A DNA stretch of 64,000 bases from Rhyacophila brunnea (Eukaryota > Arthropoda > Insecta > Trichoptera > Rhyacophilidae), in contig JAGYXB010001062.1 in assembly GCA_022495005.1 (NCBI GenBank), positions 682,001 to 746,000 on the forward strand. The letters are read 5' to 3'. Below, one piece after another: positions 12,241 to 23,159 of the stretch. Numbering within the stretch: position 1 is the stretch's first letter; each line of letters begins with the position of its first letter. The notes beneath the pieces are model-generated. The model saw nothing but the letters and a program-made list of their open reading frames with translations. It was not told the origin of the DNA and did not search any database. Both the position numbers and the translations under genes were made by a program.

Positions 12241-12780
12241 AAAAAAATTGTTAATACAAACCTGCAGACAGATATATAGAAGATTAAGAAATATACCGAT
12301 TTGGTTCGATATTTCTTTAATCAATGATATAGACAATGATGGATCTAGGGGGCACACTTTTCTACCCACACCTCACTATTCCACCGCTGCTATTTGACCA
12401 CTTTGTCTACACAGTATTATTAATGTTTATTATTATGTCTAACTTTGATCTCAGTACAATCGACAACGTTGAGAGGTAGGCGAGCGTCCCTTTACCGTAC
12501 CTAACACTTTAGCACTGTTATATCGCCACTTTATTCATAGTGATAAATTATTATAAATGAGTTTTTTTTTGTATGCGTTGTTTTATGTTAACTTCGAAAC
12601 CTTTCGAGACATCGATATGAAAGCATTGTATATCAGTAGCAACAATGTATTTAAGTTGTATGTTTAAACTTCATATATATATATTATTCTAAAAAATCTA
12701 TGTTTTATGCTAAAATATCATGGAAATAGTCAAAATAATAATATAAATTTTTATCAGTATATAATATATGTTATTATTAA

Positions 12781-13625
12781 GGATCGGATTTATATGCTAG
12801 TGCATGTTTTGTTAGGGTGTATGCACAGCTATGAGAGTTGCACAGAAATCCGTTTTGAAAGACGCAAAAACCCAAAAATAAAATTTTATTGTGCATATAA
12901 ATGCATATTTGAGACGTTAGAGCATATTTGAGATATTAGTGCATATTTCATAAATAAATGCATATTTTAAGGCTTTTGCATTTGTTATTCTATCGAAACT
13001 AAAAAAATAAATAAATGAGGTACCTAGGTAGATAGTTTAAATGCACTTGCATTTTTAATGGAATCCCCGAGCATTTCATTCATTATTTAAGGCTTTTAAT
13101 AAACTCTATTACATCGCAAACCCTTGTCTGCTTCCTTATCCACTCATAATCGACAAAATATTGACAGATATTTCTTATGCGGAAAAATTTAATGCCAGAA
13201 CACCATATTGAAAAAATATTGTAATATATTTTTTCGGAAAAAAAAATAGCAAATAGTATTTTGGAGTAGTTAAGTGTGTCGTTTTTGTTTTTTAAGTTGT
13301 GTTTAGTTTACATAGTTACATTTACATTTTGCATATCTTGTTCAATTATTTGTACTTGTAAACAAACTCTTTTGAAAATTGTAATTGATTAACTTTATAT
13401 TGATGTGTTTTTTTGTTATTGTATTATATTGATTAAGATTATTAATTTTTTATTCGATTTTTCATCAGTAATATTGGGTTAAGTGGGTATTAACAATATT
13501 TTTTCCATAAAAAATGTCAATTTTTAACTGCATATTTCTTTGGTTTTAGTGCATATTTTAATGATTTAAAGTGCATATGTGCATGCATATTATCATGTTT
13601 TTGTTGTATATAAATCCGCTTTCTA
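12781..13625. mobile_element. 845-bp inverted-repeat transposon remnant with TGCATAT subterminal repeats
   Basis: The element is bracketed by an exact 11-bp direct repeat, GTTATTATTAA (12770-12780 and 13626-13636). Its ends are short inverted repeats containing CGGATTTATAT. Inside each end are repeated TGCATAT/GTGCATATTT words (left about 12890-12970, right about 13525-13590), like the transposase-binding subterminal repeats of hAT and MULE elements. The direct repeat is longer than hAT (8 bp) and could be a 9-11 bp MULE-type duplication or an 8-bp one with chance extension. No transposase is left. Confidence 0.65.
13085..13121 (-). pseudogene. tiny fragment of endonuclease-reverse transcriptase retrotransposon (family E)
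   Basis: On the minus strand it reads CDVIEFIKSLK, matching CDVIKFIKSLK of the better copy at 50571. A comparable scrap is at about 16443-16482 (minus). Both are very short and identifiable only by comparison with the 50 kb copy. Confidence 0.4.
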
Positions 13626-14199
13626 GTTATTATTAATACTAAATATATGACACCACAGCTCGTGGTGAATTCTGCCCACCGTAATTGGTTGCAAGTTGCA
13701 ATAGTTATCCTTTGAATTTACAATTAATCATGCAGTATATATTTTGAAGGTGCATTTCCTCCCAGTCCAGTCACTGTGGTCGTGGTATCCCGATGCAAAG
13801 TCGCCTCATTGACTGCACAAAGGCATGGTGCTTCAATAGCGATATATCCTTCAATCTTTGGATCTATCTTGAAATATCATGATAATAATATTTCAGTCAA
13901 ATAGTAGTTATCCACTTAAAATATTATGTAATATTACTGCAATCATAAATGAAATAAATACTGCTATATAATACGTGTTATATAATATTAAATAAGGAAA
14001 GAATAGTTTTTGTATCAGCTGAAAATTAAGTCAAAGATAATATATCAAAATATAAGAAACAAAATATTTTTTTGTTTGATAATGTATTTTAATTTTAATA
14101 AAATTTTCCTATTTTTCATTTTCAAAAGTTTCTTATATTTTTTTAATAAAATGTTGGTTAATATAATTTAAAAAAAACTTCAGAAATACACATTTAGAA

Positions 14200-14292
14200 A
14201 AAATATAGAAAAAAGGTTGAACCGGGTGGGACTCGAACTCATAATATTATATTTCTTCACTTTCTAGCTGAGTCAGCTGAGTGGTCAATCAT
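14200..14292 (-). repeat. tRNA-derived SINE, family C
   Basis: On the minus strand the B-box-like GAGTTCGAGTCCCACCCGG is followed by TTCAACCTTTTTT and an A/T-rich body down to about 14100. The layout equals that at 4965-5055. The head is disrupted by an AT-rich insertion around 14245. Confidence 0.55.
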
Positions 14293-14382
14293 AATAATTA
14301 TTAACTATCGATCCGTTTATGTTTTAAAAGTATTTATTTTTTCGGTGTAGTAGTTATTTTAAGTAGTTATTTTTTCGCCCAC

Positions 14383-14608
14383 GGTGGCCGCGCGGCTTAA
14401 GTGTTGGACTATCAATCCGTGGGTCCCAGGTTCGAATCCTGGGTCTGGCAAGTACACATATTGTTTTTCAATTTGTGTGTGTCAGGATATGGACCTAACA
14501 GGTTGAGCAAGTGGCTGACATCCATTTCTCGTAAAAAACAAAATCTGTTAGTACAAACCTCTACTCTGTGGAGGCCCATATGATCTTATTAGAATCGGAC
14601 ATGGTCGA
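14383..14608 (+). repeat. tRNA-derived SINE, family A (best copy)
   Basis: The tRNA-related head starts GTGGCCGCGCGGCTTAAG (box A region). An exact B box GGTTCGAATCC lies at 14429-14439. The body then has TCAGGATATGGACC, GAGCAAGTGGCTGACATCC, TTCTCGTAAAAAACAAAATC, and the 3' part CTCTGTGGAGGCCCATATGATC with a closing ATCGGACATGGTC. At least six other copies or fragments are in the window: 5745, 12050, 21512, 47353, 51478 and 62060. It is a SINE rather than a tRNA gene because the homology runs on for about 150 bp past the head. Confidence 0.85.
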
Positions 14609-14623
14609 AAAAAAAAATTTTTT

Positions 14624-14706
14624 TTTCAAGTTGACAGCTGTTTTGCACTAGAAACCCACCTTCAAAACGATCTAGTTTTAAGTCTGTCAACTTTTTTTTG
14701 AAAGAG
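14624..14706. repeat. short inverted repeat next to the SINE
   Basis: TTTTTTTTCAAGTTGACAG at about 14620-14638 is mirrored by CTGTCAACTTTTTTTTGAAA near 14684-14703, with about 45 bp between. It could be the paired ends of a deleted transposon or a stand-alone hairpin. It lies directly behind the family A SINE. Confidence 0.5.
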
Positions 14707-14989
14707 TAATTAGGGAATAGAAAATGATTGGTTCATCAACTAATATAAATGAAGATAATAATGCTACAAATGAAAAAAAAGTATCATAATTAATTAATGT
14801 AATTATTTTAATTATGATTTCTTTCAATATTCTTGAAATAAAAAAAATGTATTTCTAATTATAATGTACTAACGAAATTTCAAAAGGCAGACACAAACTA
14901 GCATGGAAGAATTCGGATGCATAAAAAATTATCATTCCATTGTGCTATTGATTTATATTAATAAAACGCATTTTTTGTGTACTTATTCC

Positions 14990-15485
14990 ACTTTTTTATT
15001 TAATAAACTTGATATACAGTCATACAGTATGCAAAATACATTACGTGAAATTTGTGGTCAGAATAATCGACCTACAGAGCTTACTATTTGTAATTTAATT
15101 GGAAATTTTGAGTCTAATGGTAATTTTTGTGAATTGCATTTGAAGGCATATAAAATAACGACCATTTAGTACGTCGAAATTTTGTAACAGACCCATTATT
15201 TCATAATATCATCTTCAGCGATGAAGGTTTGGTTAAAAGGCTTCGTAAATAGGCATAATTGTCACATTTGGAGTAATAAAAATCCACCATTACATCCACA
15301 AAAGTAACAGTTTGGTTTGGATTTATGATCTGGAGATGTAATTGGACTGTATTTTTTGTAAACTAAAATGGAAATGCAGTTACTGTCAATGGAGAATGCT
15401 ACAGAAACATGATTAAGTACTGATTTTTTCTGACATGAATTAGATGATTTTTATCTAGACGATATATGACTCCAACAAGATTGAA
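14990..15485 (+). pseudogene. decayed mariner-type transposase
   Basis: The plus frame at 14990-15169 reads GQNNRPTELTICNLIGNFES and resembles the helix-turn-helix DNA-binding start of insect mariner transposases (R..PT..TI..L..KFE). From about 15190 the DDE-domain pattern follows through several frameshifts: IIFSDE, then VNRHNCHIWSNKNP, LHPQKVTVWFGF, AVTVNGECYRNMI, and LDDFYLDDIWLQQD. The second catalytic aspartate region (WLQQD) is visible before the homology stops near 15485. The rest of the DDE domain and clear terminal repeats were not found. Dead element. Confidence 0.75.
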
Positions 15486-15489
15486 AGAA

Positions 15490-17435
15490 TTAATTTATTT
15501 TATTGTAATATATAATATGTTTCTTGGCGTAAGCTGTAATGTCATAATATAGTATTTTATAAACCGACGTACCATCAGAATATTTTGACTATTCCTGATA
15601 CTAAAATCATCGATTGAATACGCTTATGTAATACATCTTTGTTAATATTTTAAGTTTTCCTTCATAAAAAAGGGTGAGGAGATAAAGCTTCGACGCCATG
15701 AGACGCTAAATCTGGAGAATTAACACTCCTACAACATCCTCATCGATCTCCCGAAGACAGACGAGCCCTGCACAACTTTATTTTACCTACTAGTATTATC
15801 TCCTCTCTCAAAAAGCCATTAGACACCTTTTCAGTTGCAAAGTCTCGATAATAAAGATTATTAATTATTATTGATAAAAAAATAACTTAACCATGACAGA
15901 AATAATTTAATTACGAGCATTTTTTATTAATCACAATAGTAAATCATTAGTAACTACCGCAAATAATACAAATTGATTCATTAAATTATTATCGGTTGTA
16001 TGAGTCAATTCACTATTGGCTGAACGAATACCTACTAGCTGTTGCATTACCCTTGGTTTTCTAAAATATCTCCATTCAATAGATAAAAGTCCATATAACA
16101 CACTTTACAAGAAATACAAATTAACGATCTTTCACATTTCGAACATTTGATATTTTTGTTAATATTGTTTATTTTTTTCTGAGATACTTTAGTGTCCCAA
16201 TATGGATTTAAAATTATTAGTTTTTAGTTTTTTTAATGCATGATATGGGATTTTATTATTTACATCCAAAGACATTTTAATATTATTCTTTGACATTACA
16301 ACATGATGGTATTTATCACGTTATAAGATACGACAAATTAAATTTCAACATGGTAATAACTCAATTTTATAAAATTTCGATTTAGCATAGTTTACCTCTC
16401 GCATGCAAAGATGCTTCAAACAATGCGTCGTGTATATTATCTTCGTTTAATATTTATAGTAAACTTTATTACATCGCACACCATGTTATTTTATCCAATA
16501 ATTTAGTTATGTGAATTTTGATAATTATTTTTTTGTTTAATCATTCTATTTTAGATTGTTTTTTACATTTGGTACCCAGCATCTATCTAGCTCTATTTAC
16601 AACGCTGTTTAAATTAGGTACGACGTAAGCAAACCATTGACTGTAATTCTTAGATTTAAATTGTATAAAAAACGCTTCTGATGTCGCGTATGAGAAAAAA
16701 TTCTAATGGCATTGTACATTTTAATGCTCGAGTGATTCTAATATCAATAAATTTAAAGAAAATTTTCTTAAAATTAATCTTAAATTTAAACGAGAGATCT
16801 TTCTATAACGCTCTTGTTGAGAGTCTCTGCGCGTTGATGTATCGAGACAGGGATGAAATTAAGTTTTTCTTCCCTCATTAAAATGATGCATCATCTTTAA
16901 AACAGATCTATCACTTTGACTGACGGAAAATTAATCGAAAGGGTTAAGGTTTCAGTTTTAGTTTGAGAAGCACCTGTAGTTTTAATATACACTTTAGAAA
17001 TGGTGACGGTATAATAAATTATAATTATCCTTGTCTATGGTATTCTTAACCAGAATTTGTTTTCTTATGTGATAATATAAAATTATTTATAACTCTATGT
17101 ACCTACTAAAATAAAGGGAATATAATATTATATTCGCACAATTTTATAGACAGTTTTCACAAAGTGCCAACAACATTTACAAAGATGAAATTCACATCGG
17201 AAATGGACGGTTTCACAAATGACCACAACTGTCAAATGGTAGATTTTCACTATGGAAATAAATAGTTCACACTTGTCAATAGATTATTGTAATACTCAAA
17301 AATGAATAGGTGTATCGACGAAAAATATATATTGCTATTATTTGCGGTTAAATTAATTTAAAGAATTTATTAATGAGTATACTTAATTAATAGTACCTAA
17401 TGTACATGCATATTATATGTATGTATGTACATATA
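15490..17435. other. no gene recognised
   Basis: AT-rich stretch. A plus frame at 16681-16881 has no recognisable content. The scrap of family E near 16443-16482 (minus) is the only element I can name. Confidence 0.4.
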
Positions 17436-17883
17436 CAGTGCAACCCCGATCTACCGTTCTCGCATAAATCGTTTTCCCGCAAGGATCGTTCATGTCTGAA
17501 AGTCCCGCCAAACACCCATAAGAACAATTTTAAATAATCCCGCATTAACCGTTCCCCGATTTATTGTTTTCATCGAACTACCGTTTAAATATTATGGTCC
17601 CGTCACAAATATTATCCCGATTGACCGTTTTTGTTGTATATTTTTCATTTCGCTTTCATAGAATTGTTTATGATACATACAGATGATAGGCTTGCCTCGC
17701 AAACTAAAATGCCCAGATGAAGAAAACTAGAACTCTAGCTGAGAAACTGAAAATAATATTCAAGAAGTCGAAAAAATTCCAGGAGATAAACAAGTTTTTT
17801 AAGAAATATATATTTTTATATATCCCGCATTTATCATTTTTTCCTTAGGGTTCCTTGAAAACCGTAGAATCGAGGTTTCACTG
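17436..17883 (+). mobile_element. pogo/Tigger-like DNA transposon remnant
   Basis: Terminal inverted repeats CAGTGCAACCCCGATCTACC (left) and, read inward from the right end, CAGTGAAACCTCGATTCTAC are both flanked by TA, the target of Tc1/mariner/pogo elements. About 17709-17790 encodes, through frameshifts, MPR..KKTRTLAEKLKII followed by QEVEKIPGDKQ, matching the N-terminal DNA-binding start of pogo-type transposases. The rest of the transposase is deleted, giving a 448-bp element. Confidence 0.8.
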
Positions 17884-17988
17884 TAGAACATATTAAGTCT
17901 ACGAACAAACTCATTAAAAAGGGAATAAACAATTTGATGAAAGGTTTAAATTATTATACACATAGAGAATTAAATTGATATTTCTTAA

Positions 17989-19837
17989 GGGCCCACATGC
18001 TCAGCGTAGGTCAAAATGGAGCTTTTATGGTATTTTCAGAGCATAACCTTGGACATTCCTTAAACGTTATAGATAATCTACTTATATAATTTTGAAGCCA
18101 TATTATCATTTATATTTATTTACAACATTCGATGCCTGCATAAAGTATTTTTATTACATAAAATAGTATTCTTTTAAACTTCTCGCTCTAATGTTTTAGA
18201 ATATAGTCATATTTCAGTACATCCATGTGCAGTGGTGTTAAATTTTTATTAATTTTTAAACGCATTTACAAAACCATTAGTAAAATTAATGTTAACATTA
18301 TATAGTGAGATATTTACGATAAAAAATATATTTTATAATCTTTGTGATCCCAAATTTGACAATAATTGGGCATTTTATTATTAAAAAATGGGCATGATTA
18401 ACACATTTGAAGATAATTCTAAAGAGACTGATTATAAGCTATGTTTTTGACCTTGCTTTTCCCTCCACCACCCGCCACGTCTCCACACCCGTTATGCAGG
18501 CGTATACAGTGGCGTAACGAACGATAGGCGCTGTTCAAATTTGTGCCGAAAGTGTCCCAGGAGCAACTTTCCAAGACATTGGTTGGCGTGCACTAGAGTG
18601 TGCGTGATCCCTAATTCCATATAATGTATTACGGGCAATTCTCGATGAGAAAAGACCTTCTCGCTTGCCGTATAATGCCGCAAACTTTTTAAAAGCTGAG
18701 AAATTTTCCCTCGTAGATACCAAATCGCAATGGCCGACCGGTCCAACTGAGGGTCGGACCGATTTGAGAAGCTCTTCCCTTTCAACCGACATATAGGGAC
18801 ACTCCCAGAGGATGTGATCGGCATCCTGCAATTCGCCACATAAGCAAATCGGAGATTCTATTAGACCAAGCTGACAGAGCTTGGAGGCAAAACCACCGTG
18901 TCCGGTTAAGAACTGAGAAGTCCAATGGTCTGGAGTTAATCAGGTTATCTCCATGTGCCATTTAATATTAGGAAAGAACAAATGCGTTTGTCTGCCCTTG
19001 GAAGAAGTGGTCCATCTCCCCTGCCACACACGCAGCGCCGTGTCATACGCCAGGTCGCGTACAATAACTTTTCGAGCGCACCGGCTCATGGATCCAAGAC
19101 CTAAAGGCGGCGATATGAAGATACCGCCAATCTCCGCCCCCAGACCCCCAAGCAAGGCGGTCGTGGCACCACGGACCTGAATGTGCAGGTCTAACGGAAG
19201 CACTCCAGCAAGGACAGGTGTGTTGTAGCTTAACTGCTGGAAAATGCCAATAGAAATGGCGTAATTCAAAAAAATACTACCTTATTCTTTGGTCAATAAT
19301 TATTATAAAGCAGTCATTATTCATAGGATGTTTATCACATTTGAATGGTCAAAGACATGGCTTATAATCAGTATCTTTAGAATTATGATTACAGATGTGT
19401 TAATCGTGCCCATTTTTTGAATAATAAAATGCCTAATTCTTATCAAATTTGGGATCACAAAGATTATAAAATATATTTTTATCGTAAATATATTACTATA
19501 TAATGTTAACATTAATTTTACTAATGGTTTTGTAAATGCGTTAAAAAATTAATAAATCAAAGAAATTTTAACACCACTGCACATGGATGTACTGAAATAT
19601 GACTATATTCTAAAACATTAGAGCGAGAGGTTTAAAAGAATACTATTTTACGTAATACAAATACTTTATGCAGTCATTAAATGTTTAAAATAACTATAAA
19701 GGATAATAATATATATAATAATAATTCAAAATTATATAAATAGATTATCTACAACGTTTAAGGAATGTCCAGGGTAGGGTTATGCTCTGAAAATACCATA
19801 AAAGCTCCATTTTGACCTACGCTGAGCATGTGGGCCG
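17989..19837. mobile_element. TTAA-flanked foldback element with 465-490 bp inverted arms
   Basis: The left arm (17989-18453) and right arm (19346-19837) are inverted copies. They start GGGCCCACATGCTCAGC and, read inward, CGGCCCACATGCTCAGC, and keep clear similarity to the inner ends. TTAA stands immediately outside both ends (17985-17988 and 19838-19841), the target duplication typical of piggyBac-type elements. However, the termini start GG/CG rather than the usual CCC of piggyBac, so the class is uncertain. The centre (about 18454-19345) is retrotransposon sequence rather than transposase. Confidence 0.75.
18490..19269 (-). pseudogene. C-terminal part of non-LTR retrotransposon polyprotein (family R) inside the foldback
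   Basis: One minus-strand frame runs from 19269 to 18535 with a single in-frame TGA near 18940. It reads VLAGVLPLDLHIQVR early, then WQGRWTTSSKGRQTH, WTSQFLTGHGGFASKL, the zinc-knuckle-like CLCGELQDADHILWECP, EREELLKSV and NFSAFKKFAALYGKREG. The order fits the region after the reverse-transcriptase palm up to the C-terminal cysteine/histidine motif in R1/jockey-group LINEs. The catalytic YxDD part is absent. Sister copies are at the left edge and at 58530-58820. Confidence 0.8.
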
Positions 19838-21029
19838 TTAAGTCTTCAAAAATATATTATCTATCCATATTCTATTTTATTGATATGGGGATATTAAAAC
19901 GACAATTTCTACAGTACCTAATATCATACTTTATTTGACAGCTCCGAAACATCACATACATACTATATACTACATCACGACTCGCGCAATAACGTAACCA
20001 TAGCCAAACATAATGACCATAGACTAACGATTATTTTGCTTGGTGAAATATTGTTTCGCTTTATGAGTTTCCTCTTTTTTCTATGTGACTAGTTGTCAAA
20101 ACTAAGTTTGCGTATATTTTAAAAATTTTCTATCACACATATATTTTTTTATTGCTGTGAATTTGACTAATGCGATCTGCGATTAATTCTCACCCCTAAA
20201 ATAATACCAAATAATTAGCCATGAGAGTTATCATGCTAATTATATCTAACGGCCATCTGATCGTTACGCGCTTAGCGCGTCTTTAGCACTGAAAGACTTA
20301 ATAAATATTTTTAGTTTATTTTTGTATAAACAAATATGAATTGAAGAGAGTTATATAAATTTCCACTGAGCGTTTTTTAATATGGATAATCCCATTTTTA
20401 TATACTATCTTGATGAAAATATAATGAGAATAAACTCATTTTGAATAATAACAAATACGTTATGATAAGATGCGATCCTTTAAAGAATTCACGTTTTATA
20501 ACTTTTTTAAATTTAAGTTTATCTTTGAAATTAACATATTTTTCCTTGTAATGTTTTTAGATACATATTTATTAATTAAAACACTTTAAAATGTAAATAA
20601 ATTACCAAAATAAACGTCTCAAATTGCAAGCTTCGTATATTTCCGTCAGGTGACTCTGGTAGGTGACACCTTCACATTAAAGCCTCAAACACTATATTTT
20701 AGTAACAATAATAATAAAACTTACATTATTGACATCGATTCATAGATGACGTCAGGTTTAATTTCATTATTTTATGCGCAATACTGAATATTACACTTAA
20801 TATTTATGAATGAAGCATTCTTCATTAAACGGGAATCGATTCCCAATGGTCGAAAATTTAATAGATATATTTAAGTGTTTCCAAGTCAGCTCTACTTTCA
20901 AATCAAAATGTTACATCCATAAATAGTGTATAATATACAATAATGAATAAAATTAATTAAAAAAACAATATTAATTATTCAGTATTTAAATATTTTTACA
21001 TTAACCTAAATTACAGCGATATATAATAT
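19838..21029. other. no gene; two dispersed-repeat segments
   Basis: About 20225-20275 (CATGCTAATTATATCTAACG, GCCA, CTGATCGTTACGCG) recurs inverted at 33768-33815. About 20545-20690 (ATTGCAAGCTTCGTAT, TTTAGATACATATTTATT) recurs inverted at 50190-50335. Neither shows terminal repeats or coding sequence. Confidence 0.5.
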
Positions 21030-21421
21030 GGATGAGTTGTGATATTGTCTTCTTTCTGGTGCTATAGCCCTATGTGGGTCTTGACCTACTCCAACATCTG
21101 CCTTTATCCAGATCTGTCCAAAGCCCTCCAATTTAGGAGCCCAATGTCTTTAAATCCAACTCGACACTATCCGAGATCAACTAGGTCTTCGGGCATCAGT
21201 TTATTTGTCATGCGTGATTCGTCTATCCTGTGTACATGGCCCAGCCATCTAAGACAAATCAATTTAATAGTTTGTATAATGTACGGCCTGCCGTACAAAG
21301 CGTGCGACTCGTAATTGTATATTCGTTTCAACCCCAAATGTGTGGCATTGAAGGTTCCGAAGATACCATGCAGCACGCTCCGCTCAAATGAGCCCAACAC
21401 TACTTCCATATTTTTAGTCAT
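21030..21421 (-). pseudogene. C-terminus of endonuclease-reverse transcriptase retrotransposon (family E)
   Basis: The minus frame 21421-21170 reads SFERSVLHGIFGTFNATHLG, YNYESHALYGRPYIIQTIKL and RWLGHVHRIDESRMTNKLMP, the familiar end of LINE polyproteins annotated as endonuclease-reverse transcriptase (the R.LGH..R motif). After a stop and frameshifts, downstream words such as LNWRALDRSGWRQMLE and VKTHIGL remain to about 21030. The reverse-transcriptase core is absent. It is related in type to 28757-29050 and 50345-50830, though clearly diverged from them. Confidence 0.75.
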
Positions 21422-21511
21422 ACATCATTAATCCAATGCGCTGGAACGTAGCACTTTCATTAAACTGAAGTGACATTTGTTACCTAGCAATATTTTTATA
21501 TTAATATTGAT

Positions 21512-21655
21512 TTTTAGGGTACAGACAGATTTTTGTTTTTACGAGAAATTAATGTTAGCCACTTGCTATCAAGTCCATACACTGACTCCAATACAGGATT
21601 CAAACCTGAGACCCACGACATTATAAGTCGACGCGTAAGCCACTCGGCTATTAAT
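21512..21655 (-). repeat. tRNA-derived SINE, family A
   Basis: On the minus strand GCCGAGTGGCTTACGCG starts the head. The B box GGTTTGAATCC follows, then GGAGTCAGTGTATGGAC, the AAGTGGCTAACATTAATTTC body and a closing CTGTACCC. The 3' GGAGGCCCATA part is missing. Confidence 0.7.
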
Positions 21656-22379
21656 TGTGTGCGTACAAGTAAGTATACACTTGGCGATAATAGATGGAGC
21701 TACTAATTATTATCGCAGATAGAACAAATAGAAATCGGCCATTTGGATATAGACAAGAGGAGAGAGATATGAGTGGAATCCAGGACCCATTTCACGCAGT
21801 CACACTCCTGATAATGATAGTGAGCTTTTTAAAGTAAAAAAATTAAAAATTGGTATGTAAGTATGTGTTGTAATAATATATCATAGCTCAATAATTTGAC
21901 TATTGTAGTTTTAATTATTTTATTTTTGTTAGTCAAAAGAATGATACTCCAACAATAGTATAGTTATATTAAACATATTTTATCTCTCGTCTAGACCCAT
22001 TAACAATAATCAATGTGAAAGGGTTTTTAGGTATGTCTGCGAAATTATCCCACGCTATAGACAAAACTATTGATCCATGCAGAATATTTTCACTACAGAA
22101 TATTTTATATACGCGTAGATTTTTAAATGATAAGTATATGATCTGGTACTAGTCACTACGATATTATTATTATATTGGATATCAATCAGTGTCGGTTATT
22201 GATTTTTTTGGAGGAAGGCAGGCTATGTGTAACCGATGATATCTAGAACATTCTAGGATAATGATGTTTACGGGACTTGAATTTTAATCTTGTTCCATCG
22301 GTAGTATTTTTCCCAAGACACAATTTATTTAATCTTGAAATAGTATAACAATGTTCATTTTTTTTAAATAGATATTGAC

Positions 22380-22925
22380 GGTGCTTTTCTGTGGACTGTA
22401 ATTGGGGTGGATTCTGAATGCTGGAGAAGGGCGGTTAAACAAGCATTCAATCCAGGCACTAACCTTTGATATTGAGATGGCTGGCACGGTAGAGTTGGTT
22501 CCAAATTCACGCACTCAAGCACTAGTAAACTAACGGTGGTTTGCCATACTCACGGTTACACTTGTGTTTTGTGATGAATAATGATGACAAGTTCAGGGTG
22601 GATGAGAGACGCGACGTTCGCTCAAACCATATCAGATGTAGTGCAACGAAGGTGGAACAGATACATGATGGATGAGTCATTTTGTATTTTTAACGAGGCT
22701 TCGGTCATATCGTATCAGATCACGGTGCGATGGAGGTTGAATTGATGCGGAATGGATGAATCACTATGTACGTACAGCCGTTTACTGTAAATTTACAAGT
22801 ACCGGTATCGACGGCTTTACACGTGTTGAATCGACGGAGTTCGTAATGTAACTCACTATCTATTTATTAACATTAAAAAATTTGGTGCATTGTTAAGGAA
22901 CGCATTGGGATCATAATTGGCCCAA
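22380..22925 (+). repeat. dispersed ~550-bp repeat, copy 1
   Basis: Similarity to 33929-34526 in the same orientation runs from GGTGCTTTT / GTGGACTGTAATT through TTCACGCACTC, GATAAATGATGATGAC-type words, GACGTTCGC, TCAGAT..AG.GCAACGAA, to the closing ATAATTGGCCCAA. There is no reading frame and no terminal inverted repeat. Solo LTRs would look like this (TG start, CA end available), but I could not confirm a target duplication. Confidence 0.55.
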
Positions 22926-22980
22926 ACACAATAATATGTTTATAATAATAATTATAATATTATTATATTGTATAAAAAAA

Positions 22981-23048
22981 TACACATCCGTGGTTCAAAC
23001 TCTCGACTCACGATGATCTCTCTACCCACTAAAGTACGCACGGTTTAT
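22981..23048 (-). repeat. tRNA-like SINE head, unclassified
   Basis: On the minus strand CTTTAGTGGGTAGAGAG (box A-like) is followed at suitable spacing by GAGAGTTTGAACCACGG (B-box-like). A different head from families A-D; no second copy was recognised. Confidence 0.4.
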
Positions 23049-23159
23049 AAAATGGTTTCATATGTTTCAATAGGACTACTTATTTAATTTTATAAATCAA
23101 GTATTCAAAAAGAATTCTCGGTAGATCATTTTCTGGATCCGACATGAATAATGTAGGTG

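Noticed and set aside
14383..14455. Possible functional tRNA genes here and at the other tRNA-like heads
   Set aside because: No clean cloverleaf could be formed, and in each case the homology continues past the tRNA part into a shared body, which marks SINEs.
18492..18839. Second minus-strand frame overlapping the family R fragment, and plus frames at 18953-19180
   Set aside because: The frame carrying QDADHILWEC and the WTTSSKGRQTH region is the real one; the others are shadows.
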